From positions 434,001 to 498,000 of the forward strand of contig JAQPZY010000912.1 in NCBI GenBank assembly GCA_029931535.1: a DNA stretch of 64,000 bases, in the 5' to 3' direction. Under the pieces are notes generated by a model. The model worked only from the letters and a program-made list of their open reading frames with translations. It did no database searches and was not told the origin of the DNA. The DNA is from Margaritifera margaritifera. Taxonomy: Eukaryota; Mollusca; Bivalvia; Unionida; Margaritiferidae. The translations under genes and the position numbers were made by a program. Positions 34,694-42,808 of the stretch are shown one piece after another. Numbering within the stretch: position 1 is the stretch's first letter; each line of letters starts with the position of its first letter.

Positions 34694-34935
34694 TTGCCTG
34701 TGGCTTTGCCTGACTATTGCGATTTTGAAAGTCGATTCCAGACGTTCAAAGATAAGTGGCCTAAATATCTGGAAGGACCTACTGCGAAAGTTTAGCCAGA
34801 TCCGGAAGGTGATAAGGTAAGTGTTTCAGTTGCGGCGTGACGCTTCACGAATGGGAGTATAAAGACTCAGATTACTTGGAGCATGCCAGATGGTCTCCGC
34901 GCTGTCAGTGTCTGCGTTTGGTTGATTCCAAGAAC
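34694..34935 (+). pseudogene. BIR-domain (inhibitor-of-apoptosis-like) protein
   Basis: An N-terminal half in one frame (about 34694-34792, containing CDFESRFQTFKDKWP and closed by a stop at 34793) is followed, after a small deletion and a frame change, by the zinc-binding half at 34822-34905: CFSCGVTLHEWEYKDS, then EHARWSPRC. The spacing is C-x2-C-x16-H-x6-C, the exact BIR signature, with the expected Trp and Arg-Trp residues. BIR domains bind caspases or IAP-binding motifs and block apoptosis; viruses of invertebrates repeatedly carry them. A RING domain is not visible. The gene lies directly after polB. Whether it was captured from the host or is ancestral to the element cannot be told here. 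The copy is broken. Confidence 0.85.
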
Positions 34936-34940
34936 AACGC

Positions 34941-35450
34941 ATGTTGGATACTTTACAAGAACACATTCGTCGTTTGCCTCCGGAGCTACGAGAACGCATT
35001 TACCAAGAATTGGTACAGATACAAGTGAAACGCAAAGAACAAATATATCCTAGATGTCATAGAATTCTTCACATCTGGCGTCCAGATGATATAAGACGGA
35101 TGATTGATAAAAAAATGTTGACAATGTCAGACGTGGAAATCTCTGGCCCATTGTATCTGGATGGTATAAAAAGTCTGGAAGGTTTTGTGCCAAGACACAA
35201 CAGGATTCTCCTGTGAGTGGCTAGTTTAGAAAAGCACATTTAGAATCTGCTTCCGGCGCTGCGAGAATGCATTTACAGAGAGTTTGTCAAGATACAAGTG
35301 AAACGTAAACTCAAAGTCATTCCTCGATTTTTAAACTATTGTTATTTCCGCAGTATAAAAAGACCGATTCTTGGGAAAACCTATCGCATGTGTCTTGGAG
35401 TATACTATCACCGAAGATACAAACCTTGGGAACCTGGATATAAAAGCTGA
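34941..35450 (+). pseudogene. Two-module protein of unknown function
   Basis: One frame holds two related modules. The first has LPPELRERIYQELVQIQVKR (about 34971-35030), the second LPALRECIYREFVKIQVKR (about 35247-35303). They are separated by stops at 35214 and 35241. The module opening (LPxELRExIY) looks like the start of an F-box helix, but the similarity is short and could be chance. The second module ends in an aromatic and basic tail (YYHRRYKPWEPGYKS). It starts within a few codons of the BIR remnant, in another frame, so it may once have been its C-terminal part. I do not recognise the family. Confidence 0.5.
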
Positions 35451-35452
35451 CC

Positions 35453-35958
35453 ATGCCACGACCGTTGTCTTCACTTGTGAAGCGTATTCCGTGGAAGGAA
35501 GTCAACGATAGTGTTCAGACCTAAGAGGATTACAGACGCCTGATAAACGAACTGTTTCCATTAAATTTTGGACGCCATGCGGTGTGTGTGTTAGTGACTA
35601 CTTTTCTTGGATTTCGTTTCCCAGGACATTCGTCGTGGACTATTTTGGATGAACAGTATTCGTTGTGGACTATTTTGGAGGACCAGTGTGTGTTGTGGAG
35701 TATTTTGATGAACGGTACATGCAACAAATTGTGCTCAAAGTGTTGAAAATCGTGATGAACACTAGTTGTGTACCTCCGTGTGAAGAAGACATTTGTCAAA
35801 CTTTATCTACACTTCATACTTTCCAAGAAGTGTGCATCGCTAGTTGGTTACGCCAACAACTTTACGATTGGAAAGATGTACGTGACTGGAAAAGTGTTGG
35901 TTTCGATGCTTGGCTACATGAAGTGGCGCACTATGCCAAGGACCTTGCAAGTCACTAA
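35453..35958 (+). pseudogene. Possible Bcl-2-like protein, broken
   Basis: A frame from ATG 35453 has a stop at 35522 and then ELFPLNFGRHAVCVLV, which resembles the BH1 region of Bcl-2 proteins (a [NW]-x-GR core after an amphipathic helix). A tandem triplication of a 30-bp unit (35631-35720) and a frame change follow. The later frame, to 35958, has WLRQQLYDW and, ten residues on, GFDAWL, with the spacing of the helix and BH2 motif (GWDAFV-like) that follow BH1. The next frame encodes a membrane anchor (35999-36271), which Bcl-2 proteins also carry at the C-terminus. Neighbouring a BIR gene, an anti-apoptotic role is attractive, but the similarity is weak and rests on motif reading only. Confidence 0.3.
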
Positions 35959-35998
35959 TCCTCCAAGACAAAAAGTGAACTTGGAACCAAAGTTAACC

Positions 35999-36271
35999 AT
36001 GACACTTGAACCTCAAGAAGAAGCAGAAGACAACACTGTCGTACCAATAGAAACACCTGAGGAACAAAGAACCTTTCCGTCAGAGACATTCCATTCCACA
36101 ACAGAGACAATAATACCAGTGCGTGTACGTCCATTTCGTAGGACACACCTCCATCGAGACTATTGTTGTTGTACATTGACTTGTTTATACACCACTTTGG
36201 TTCTTTTAGTGTGTGCCTTATTGTTGTACCTCATTTTTGCTGTATGCGTTTTCGTGCTTCATGACCTGTAA
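35999..36271 (+). CDS. Small protein with acidic/Pro-rich N-terminus and C-terminal membrane anchor (90 aa)
   Basis: Starting at ATG 35999, residues 1-45 are acidic and Thr/Pro-rich. A basic patch (RVRPFRRTHLHR) precedes a Cys-rich hinge (DYCCCTLTC) and one hydrophobic helix of about 25 residues ending in VLHDL. That is the layout of a tail-anchored or type II membrane protein. The frame is open upstream to 35768, so a longer form, or fusion to the preceding Bcl-2-like remnant, is possible. Family unknown. Confidence 0.5.
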   Translation: MTLEPQEEAEDNTVVPIETPEEQRTFPSETFHSTTETIIPVRVRPFRRTHLHRDYCCCTLTCLYTTLVLLVCALLLYLIFAVCVFVLHDL

Positions 36272-36315
36272 ATATGTTTTTGTTGTTTTTTAAAACATTA
36301 AACGTGTATGAAACG

Positions 36316-36322
36316 TATAAAA
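36316..36322 (+). promoter_or_regulatory. TATA box before the ATPase gene
   Basis: TATAAAA 48 bases upstream of the chosen ATPase start codon (36370). Confidence 0.45.
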
Positions 36323-36369
36323 TGTCTTGTGTCTTTCGTGTTCTTCTCAGAATACTTCCTACCTCAGTC

Positions 36370-37113
36370 ATGGCTGCATCCTCTTCCTCCTCTTCTGCCT
36401 CTTCTTCCTCTTCTTCTGTGGTCAAAGTGATTGACGAAAAGTTAGATCGTCAAAGTTGGGAAGCTTTGTATCTGCGCCATCCTTTTAACATGTTGATTGT
36501 TGGACCCAGTGGTTCAGGCAAAACCGAATTTGTCAAACATTTGATCGAACATAAATCTCATTTCCCTGATCGTTCTCCTCAACGTATCGTGTGGTGTTAC
36601 AAAGAACGGCAATCGTCTTCCACTTTACTTCGTGAAAGTCAAGGAGAAGCCATTTCGTTTGTCGAAGGCATTCCTCGCGAAGACGATGGGATCGTGTCTG
36701 ACTTGAGTCAAACACATCTGGTCACCTTCGACGACATGTTAGGAGAAGACGAAGAAGAAATTAAACTTTGGTTTACACGAAAAGGACATCATCGTAATGC
36801 CAGCATCATTTACATTACTCAAAATTTATTTCAACAAAGCTAAGCCCATATAAACATCAGTCTCAATGCCCATTACGTGGTCTTGTTTAAAAGCCCCAGA
36901 GACAAATCTCAAGTGCAAGTGTTAGCCAAACAGTTAGGCACTCCTTGGTGAAATTATGCGTACGACGATGCCACTCAAACACCTCGTGCGTATTTACTCA
37001 TCGACTTAAAACCCACCACTCCCGATTATTTGAGATTTCGTTCCAGTTTATTTCACCATTGGTGCCAAGAAGGAGGTCCTGTCCTTTACACGTCCCCTTC
37101 GGCAACTCTCTGA
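36370..37113 (+). pseudogene. A32/FtsK-type genome-packaging ATPase
   Basis: I chose the ATG at 36370, downstream of a TATAAAA, although the frame is open further up. A Ser run is followed by the Walker A motif GPSGSGKT (36502-36525) and Walker B LVTFDD (36718-36735), then TQNLF, the sensor-like region of this family. In-frame stops at 36841 and 36949 break the C-terminal third, yet sequence stays in one frame to 37113 (with VVLFKSPRDKSQ and LLIDLKP between and after them), so these are point lesions. The enzyme pumps viral DNA into the capsid and is a hallmark of Polintons and related large DNA viruses. Without the two stops the length (about 247 codons) would suit the family. Confidence 0.9.
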
Positions 37114-37123
37114 AAGAAAAAAC

Positions 37124-37131
37124 TATAAAAA
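37124..37131 (+). promoter_or_regulatory. TATA box before the core-like protein gene
   Basis: TATAAAAA lies 37 bases before ATG 37168 and 11 bases after the end of the ATPase remnant. Confidence 0.45.
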
Positions 37132-37167
37132 CATCCACCAAATCATTTCTTTCTCACAGTCTTCGAG

Positions 37168-37714
37168 ATGACTTCCTTTCAATCTCATCCTCCTGCCAAA
37201 TTGATTCGTGCCCTGTATGGCATCAGTCTCGAAACAAATGCACAAGTTTGTGCCCATTTGTTAGAAGTGTTACGATGGTTTACTTTGACGGCACGTCAAT
37301 TACTTCAAGGCATCATTCACATCCCTCATCAAACCAAACGTTTTTTAAAATCATTAGGTGGCGTTGTCACAACTGGCAGATCCTAGAATCGATCCACGCA
37401 CTAAAAAGCAAATCATTTTTACCCCCGGTGGTAGTGGTTCTTTAGGATGGATCATGATTTGTTCTCTTTTGAAATGGGATCCTAACGCCCAACCCAAAAA
37501 GAAAAGAAAAGTCTCAAGAAGAAAAGCCCTAAGAAGAAGAAAGCCCCAAAGAAGAAGAAAAGCCCTTCCAAGAAAAAAACCAACAACAACATCTGCTGCC
37601 CGAAAGAGTTGTAGTACTGCTAGGACGCGCACGTACTCCCGAAAGCCTCTAGAGGCAGTGACGCTGCCTCCTTCTCCTCCGTCCACTTCTTCGTATTATT
37701 CTTCACCTTCGTGA
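37168..37714 (+). pseudogene. Basic core-like protein with SV40-type nuclear localisation motif
   Basis: A first frame (37168 to about 37375) encodes a helical N-terminus (RALYGISLETNAQV) and TKRFLKSLGG. After a frame change the second frame has LADPRIDPRTKKQI, a Gly-rich/hydrophobic segment (TPGGSGSLGWIM), then PKKKRKV (37493-37513), identical to the SV40 large T nuclear localisation core, an Arg/Lys-rich run and a Ser/Pro tail. A helix, a hydrophobic Gly segment and basic repeats resemble the small core or DNA-condensing virion proteins of Polinton-type elements, to which I assign it with moderate confidence. Its end overlaps the next start by four bases (37711-37714). Confidence 0.6.
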
Positions 37715-38190
37715 TGATGCCTGCCAAACCTGATTTAAGACAAGTGTTTCCTAATTTGAAGAAAAAATCGAACCTAGCTCAACCCACTCTGAGAAATTGC
37801 AAGGCCATGATGAAAATCGAACCTAACACCACCACCAAAACTTTAGACGCCGCCACGCGGACTACAGAAGAAGACAAGCCCCGAGAAGTGTTTCAAATTC
37901 CGTCTGTTCCCATTCCTAGCAAGATTGTAGCTACCTTGTTGACACCCTCTCCTACACCTCATCGAGAAGAAATGACAGCTTGGGTTAAAAAGACTATGTC
38001 CACTCCCTCTTCAGCAGAAGAAAAAAAGAAAGAAAGCAAGACTGAAGTGAAAAAAGACACCAAAAAGAAACCTACCATCACCCCTTCTCAACCCACTCAT
38101 GTGGCTCGTCGGACGCGTCAAGCAGCTTCGTCCAAACCTCACGACACCAAAAGTGGTAGTAGTAGTATCGAACAGTGGGTGACTTATTGA
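37711..38190 (+). CDS. Lys/Pro/Thr-rich protein of unknown function (159 aa)
   Basis: The frame is intact from ATG 37711 (two further ATG codons follow at once) to 38190. It has a basic N-terminus (FPNLKKKSN), a Thr-rich middle, a Lys/Glu-rich stretch (EEKKKESKTEVKKDTKKK) and a Ser-rich end (SGSSSIEQWVTY). There are no membrane segments. It is low complexity and probably disordered. It lies between the core-like gene (4-base overlap) and the integrase (start 15 bases after its stop), suggesting a virion or DNA-associated protein; I recognise no family. Confidence 0.55.
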   Translation: MMMPAKPDLRQVFPNLKKKSNLAQPTLRNCKAMMKIEPNTTTKTLDAATRTTEEDKPREVFQIPSVPIPSKIVATLLTPSPTPHREEMTAWVKKTMSTPSSAEEKKKESKTEVKKDTKKKPTITPSQPTHVARRTRQAASSKPHDTKSGSSSIEQWVTY

Positions 38191-38204
38191 GGAGCAACAA
38201 AAAC

Positions 38205-39259
38205 ATGGAGAGACTTTTAGCTAGCATTTACTACAATCCTGCCCATGCTGCTTGTTACGGAGGAGTTCAAAAATTGTATCGGGCTGCTAAAAGCACATTG
38301 AAAAGTTACGTTTTCCAGACGTACGACGATGGTTACAAGAACAATCGACGTACACGTTACACAAACCCATTCGACGAAACTTTCCATAACGTCAAACCAA
38401 AGTGGATGGCATATATCATCAATGGGAAGCAGATTTAGCCGATGTCTCTCATTTGGCAGCGTACACTCGTGGTTAAAAATATTTGTTTTGTGTCATCGAC
38501 GTGTTTTCTAAATTCGCTTGGGTCGTTCCTTTGACTTCTAAAAGCAGTACCGAGTTAGTACGCGCTTCAAAACTGGTGTTAAAACAAAGTGGTCGTCACC
38601 CTTTACGATGGCAAAGAGACAAAGGCACCAAATTTCTAAACCAAGCTTTTCAAAAAGAATTTAAACAAAGGCACATTCATTTTTTTTACCACCGAAAATC
38701 CTGAAACCTGAAGAACTTTGAAAGAACCCATGTGGAAATATTTTACACATCAACACACTCTCAAGTTCATCGACGTGTTACCACGTTTGGTCAAAGCGTA
38801 CAATCAATCGTACCATCGTAGCATCGGATGTGCCCCCGAAGAGGTCACCCCTGAAAACGAAGCGACAGTGTTTGATAACTTGTTTGGTAAAGAATGGACA
38901 CACAGAAAACCTGGTGCTCAAGACGGGTTCGCATCGGAAAAACCAAGCGTACTTTTGACAAAGGTTATTTACCCAACTGGACTACCGAATTCTTTCGTGT
39001 CACTGGACAAGTGCGTGGACGCGATCCTCCCGTCTATAAACTGGTAGACATGCACGAAGAAGTGCTAAAAGGAACTTTTTACTTGCCTGAGTTACAACGA
39101 GTGACCAAAAAAGAAGACGACTTGTACGATATCGAAAGCATTCTCGAACGAAGAACACGTAAAGTTGAGGAAGTCAATGTGGGTTGGAAAGGATATCCAC
39201 CTAGTTTTGATTCTTGGATTGCCGCTTCCCAAGTCGTCGACTATAAAAAGAAGAAGTAA
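38205..39259 (+). pseudogene. int: rve-type integrase with C-terminal chromodomain
   Basis: Starts MERLLASIYYNPAH (ATG 38205). The catalytic core shows the first Asp in EADLADV (Asp codon 38432-38434), KYLFCVIDVFSKFAWVVP, and the second Asp in QRDKGTKF (38618-38620). The third acidic residue should lie in a helix after TENPET. There a stop (38709) is followed directly by RTLKEPMW, so a short stretch holding the catalytic Glu appears deleted. Further on are the SYHRSIG region, frame changes near 38430, 38690 and 38925, a stop at about 38476, and a chromodomain at 39125-39244 (YDIESILERR, then VGWKGYPPSFDSWI). Chromodomain integrases are typical of Polintons; the chromodomain is thought to guide insertion to marked chromatin. 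Not functional. Confidence 0.92.
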
Positions 39260-39264
39260 CCAAC

Positions 39265-39684
39265 ATGCCGTTCAACACACTAGCTACCTCTTCTCCTTCG
39301 CAGAGTTCCTCTCTTCAAGAATTATAAAAACAACCTTTGTGGGTGTGGTGCGTAGAACGTGTCCCTAAAAATCAAATCGTCTTTTTCTGCCAAATCTTTG
39401 TGGTGTATTGTGTCATCGGAGCAGCCATTGCCAATTTGAGTTTGCAACAAGGGGACAAACAATTGTGGACCATTTTACTCAGCAGTTGCATCGATTATCT
39501 TCTGCCCAGTCCTACTTTGAAATAAACGACGGACACTAACAATAGCAGCAACCACAACGGTACGGCCAACGCCAGTCATCCTTCTTCCAGTCACAACAAC
39601 AGCAGCCCTCTTTTGGAACATTTTGAACATCATTCTCCTTTGACCACGAGTGATTCCTCGGACACCAGAACCCTGGAACTATGA
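39265..39684 (+). pseudogene. Small membrane protein with Ser/Asn/His-rich tail
   Basis: One frame from ATG 39265 to a stop at 39682, interrupted by TAA near 39325 and at 39523. It has a short Ser-rich start, VPKNQIVFFCQIFVVYCVIG with a hydrophobic helix, then QQGDKQLWTILLSSCIDYLL with a second weaker hydrophobic segment, then a Ser/Asn/His-rich tail. Small membrane proteins of this kind sit beside capsid genes in related elements, but I cannot name a family with certainty. It overlaps the penton-like gene by four bases (ATGA at 39681). Confidence 0.5.
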
Positions 39685-40569
39685 ATAACCGATTTTAGTT
39701 AACTTTACCCAGTGACAGTTCGATGGATGTGTTTTCCAACAAACTTGTGTTGTTTCACTGCCAAATTACCTCAGTCCATACAATTGGATCACGAAGTTCA
39801 TTGGGAAGTGGCTTTGGTAGAAATCATTCATCCTACGCAAGCCCTCAACATCGACGAAGGCTAAAACACTTTCATCGTGGATATCCTGAACGAGCAAGTG
39901 CAAGAACACTTGGACAAAAATGATCCTGGCTTTTACGAATCCAAAAAATCATTACAGACCAATCCTCCTTCCTTGTCTAGCTATACCATGAGAATTCCTC
40001 TGGGGTATTATTTTACTACTCGACATTTGGTGGACACCAATTCGACTATCTTCAACAACCAATTTGGCAAAGCCTTGGACAAAGCCAAGAAAACAGTCCT
40101 GATTGATTACCATCAAGTGGCTCGCCGTCTCTTCTTGCAATTTCTGACCACAGAATATTATCCATCACTTTTTGTCATGGGTTGTTTGCTATTTTGGGTG
40201 GATACACACAACTAGTTCCCATGAAAGACATCAACAGCAACGATCGATTTTACAAGTATTTTCGTTACCCTGTCGAATTGAACGATGGACTGAATTTATT
40301 GCTTGTGTACTCCGATGTGGTGGAGTACAACGTGTTTGGAAACACAGCCGCTCCGTTACTGAAAGTCATTCCTTTCAAAGTTGACTCTGCCGTCGCCGCG
40401 TACGAGGAAGGTGGAAAAACCTATCACGTTCACCGTGAGTTTGTACATCCTCATTATCTTCCAGTCAGTAAATCGTATTTTGACAGTGTCAACATTAGTA
40501 TAAAAGGAGATTTGGGACAAAGTGTTCTATTCACTAAAGGAAAAGTCACGGTGAAACTACATTTTATTT
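39681..40569 (+). pseudogene. Penton-like (minor) capsid protein
   Basis: From ATG 39681, after a stop at 39696, the sequence has TLPSDSSMDVF, then in another frame FTAKLPQSIQL and WEVALVEI, then again LLVYSDVVEYNVFG, PLLKVIPF and FDSVNISIKGDLG before ending near VTVKLHF. These are recurrent landmarks of the jelly-roll penton-like protein encoded by Polintons and adintoviruses; I hold the penton assignment (as opposed to another capsid component) with moderate confidence. Frame changes occur near 39750, 39865 and 40160. It would form the capsid vertices. Only this capsid gene is recognisable; the double-jelly-roll hexon was not found. The frame runs on to 40622 through a tandem repeat, probably as read-through. 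Confidence 0.72.
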
Positions 40570-40938
40570 GGAATAGTGTGTATGGGGTGTTGGATAGTAA
40601 TCAAAAAGTGGGTGTTAGATAGTATTCAGACAGTGGGTGTTAGATAGTATTCAAAAAGTGGGTGTTGGATAGTAATGAAAAAATGGGTGTTGGATCGTAT
40701 TCAAAAAGTAGGTGTTGAATAGTATTTTCTGTGATTTCTTCCCTGATAGTAGGTTTGGGGTTTTTAGACAGCACACAAGGCGTTTGGGATAGTGTGTATG
40801 GGGTATTGGATAGTATTTTAAAAGTGGGTGTTGGATAGTAGATGACGAGGTATTGGTCACTACACACGGCGCGTTGGATAGAATAGATGACGGGGTAATG
40901 GTCATTACACAAGGCGTGTTGATGGTATAGTATGTGGT
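40570..40938. repeat. ~27-30-bp degenerate tandem repeats (gtgttggatagta...)
   Basis: Variants of 'gtgggtgttggatagtattc' and 'gatgacggggtaatggtcac' recur. The same families reappear at 41690-41905 in the same orientation, flanking the rearranged block between. Confidence 0.85.
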
Positions 40939-40939
40939 G

Positions 40940-41035
40940 TTTGGATTGTGTATGTGTCTGTCCCCATAAACACTTCTGACCCTATAAACACTTCTGTCCC
41001 GAAGTCCCACCCTCCATGTTCATTTCCCGTTTGTA
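40940..41035 (-). repeat. Extra, internal copy of TIR-type sequence
   Basis: The series 'gtgtatgtgtctgtcccc', two 'cacttctg' blocks and 'ccctccatgttcatttcccg' follows the same order as the complement of the left TIR. It is therefore a partial second TIR, inside the right end and next to a gene remnant. Confidence 0.7.
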
Positions 41036-41528
41036 TTTAACTGCCTCAATCCCTTTCTACGTCCAAATTCTGTTCTTGTTGTTGTTGTTGATGATTATAC
41101 TGCTTTGATAGTAGTAGTCAAAGGTGGTGGCATCTCAGGGGTAGTGAACGTGGATGATGAAATGAGTTTAGAAAGCTTAGCCCGTGATGGTCTCTTTCTC
41201 TTGGGTTGTGTTAAAGAAATCTGATATATTTGTTTCAGATACGTTAACTCCGCCAAAATGTTTTGTAGTAGACTCACCGTTTTGTTTTCACTACTCCCTT
41301 CGTTCTGTCTACGAGTTTCGAAGTTTTAATACTATTTTTAGTCTCAGCCAATTTTTTTCAATTTGTTCCGGATTATTTTCAGTCTCCGCTAACGTCCGGT
41401 ACAATTTCGGAATTTTAGTGCTACTTTTAGTCTCAGCCAATTTTTTTTTTTAAATCCGGATTATGTTCAGTCTCCGTAAACGTCTGTGACGGTTCCCGAA
41501 GGTTAGTACAACTTGTAGTCACGTCCAT
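41036..41528 (-). pseudogene. Truncated inverted paralogue of the 29.3-kb basic-protein gene
   Basis: Reading leftward: a TATATATA-containing box at about 41637-41648, ATG 41528 (MDVTTSCTNLREP), a degenerate repeated segment with AETK/AETE and FTETEHNPDLKK motifs, then a stretch clearly homologous to the gene at 29297: SLLQNILAELTYLK and QPKRKRPSRAKL. It continues to 'aaagggattgaggcagttaa' and ends there, fused at 41036 to TIR-type sequence. It thus lacks the last codons and the stem-loop. Stops and a frameshift break the N-terminal half. Confidence 0.72.
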
Positions 41529-41689
41529 TTTAGTATTATTATGAGTTGGTTCCCTTGATTAAAGGTATTGATAACGTAGGTACAATATATGCAAATTTAC
41601 TGACACCTCCAACATGATCTGAGGTATAGGTAATGCTTTATATATAACTCTAGGCTATATAGATATAGCCACTAGGCAGAAGGTCACTA

Positions 41690-41905
41690 CACATGGCGTG
41701 TTGGATAGTATATGTGGGATTTTGGATAGCATAGATTACGGGGTATTGGTCGCTACACACGGCGTGTTGATGGTATAGTGTGGGGTGTTGGATAGTAGAT
41801 GACGGAGTAATGGTCACTACACACGGTTGAATAGTGTTGGATAGTGTAGTGTGGGGTGTTTGGATAGTAGATGACGTTGTATTCGTCACTACACACGGCG
41901 TGTTG
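41690..41905. repeat. Second block of gtgttggatagta-type tandem repeats
   Basis: Contains 'cactacacacggcgtgttga' two to three times, the same as at about 40858-40925. Confidence 0.85.
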
Positions 41906-42343
41906 ATGGTGTAGTGTTTGTTTGTCTGTGTGTTTGGTGTATGTGTCATTTCCCGTACGGGCCCAAAGAAGCCCACCCATGTTAAATTCTCGTACGGGCC
42001 TATAGTACCCCATCCATGTTCAATTCTCGTTCTGGCCTCAAGTGACCCACGCATGTTCATTTCCCGTTTGAGGCTAGATAGGCCACAATGTTCATTTCCT
42101 CTTGAGGCTATAGTGCCCCCTCCATGTTCATTTCTCCTTGAGGCTATAGAGGCCCCCCCATGTTAATTTCCCCTTGACGCTATAGTGCCCCCTCCATGTT
42201 CATTTCCCGTTTGAGGCTGAATAGGCCTCCCATGTTCATTTCCCGTTTGAGGCTCAAGTGCCCCCCGCCTGTTAATTTCCCGTTTGAGTTTCAATCGCCC
42301 CCCCCCCCCCCGCCGACGCTCGATACCCCCCCCCATTACTACT
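41905..42343 (-). repeat. Right terminal inverted repeat
   Basis: About nine ~40-bp units of the type 'catgttcatttcccgtttga' plus 'ggctatagtgccccct' are followed by a C run and 'cgctcgatacccccccccat', ending TTACTACT. The complement matches the left TIR in order. More units make it longer than the left one. Confidence 0.85.
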
Positions 42344-42808
42344 AATACTCCATGTGCAAAGGTTTACGTTTGTTCCAACCATCTATTTGTATGGCATAAT
42401 TTGGTCCTTTATTATAATAGGTGCGTCGCCATATCCGATGTCTTCTACTAGCTAATAAACCTTCGGCATCCAGAACTGACATAGCCAACCGCACTAGTTC
42501 AAAGGAAGCTACTATACCATAATCCACTAAGAGTCGCCTTCTCAGAGCACGATACCCGATATTTCTACCAGTTCCAGAAAGCTCTTGGAAAATTGCCTGT
42601 ACAATTTCTTCCAGAGACGACTGATTGTTCCTTTTACGGTGAACCTGCCTATCACTGACAGCAAAAGAGCAACAAGAACAAGAAATCCAATAATCTCTCT
42701 AATTGTGTAACCCGCATGATAATAAAGAGCAATCCGGTCATCTATCTCTATACCATTCATTTCAATGCCTACACTGCTCAGCATAGCCGGTGTATACGTA
42801 GACTGCAT
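42344..42808 (-). pseudogene. Truncated integrase-core-domain gene
   Basis: From ATG 42808 leftward: a short N-terminus, IALYYHAGYTIREIIGFL (a helix-turn-helix-like region), a frameshift, then QAIFQELSGTGRNIGYRALR, SVLDAEGLLASRRHR, and RRTYYNKGPNYAIQIDGW, where the integrase core begins with its first Asp. It breaks off at the Polinton right end. I recognise the arrangement from a widespread animal family of integrase-core-domain proteins related to transposon integrases. Only the first third is present, and its continuation is not found on the other side of the Polinton. Confidence 0.7.

Larger units (their letters stand above)
28496..42343 (+). mobile_element. Decayed Polinton/Maverick (adintovirus-like) element
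   Basis: Inverted terminal repeats bound a gene set specific to this virus-transposon class: protein-primed type B DNA polymerase, A32/FtsK-type ATPase, rve integrase with chromodomain, penton-like capsid protein and basic core-like protein. Both ends read AGT(T/A)GTAATG followed by a G run and TATCGAG, in inverted orientation. Genes are compact, several overlap by four bases (ATGA), and nearly all main genes point right; only the left-end basic gene, the zinc-knuckle gene and a right-end gene remnant point left. Nearly every enzyme is broken, so this is a relic unable to move by itself. At about 13.8 kb it is slightly shorter than typical Polintons (15-20 kb), in keeping with the missing hexon and protease. 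The termini are approximate by a few bases. Confidence 0.92.

Noticed and set aside
40182..40622. Reading the penton-like frame to 40622 as its true C-terminus
   Set aside because: The family-like sequence stops near 40569; the rest is translated tandem repeat.
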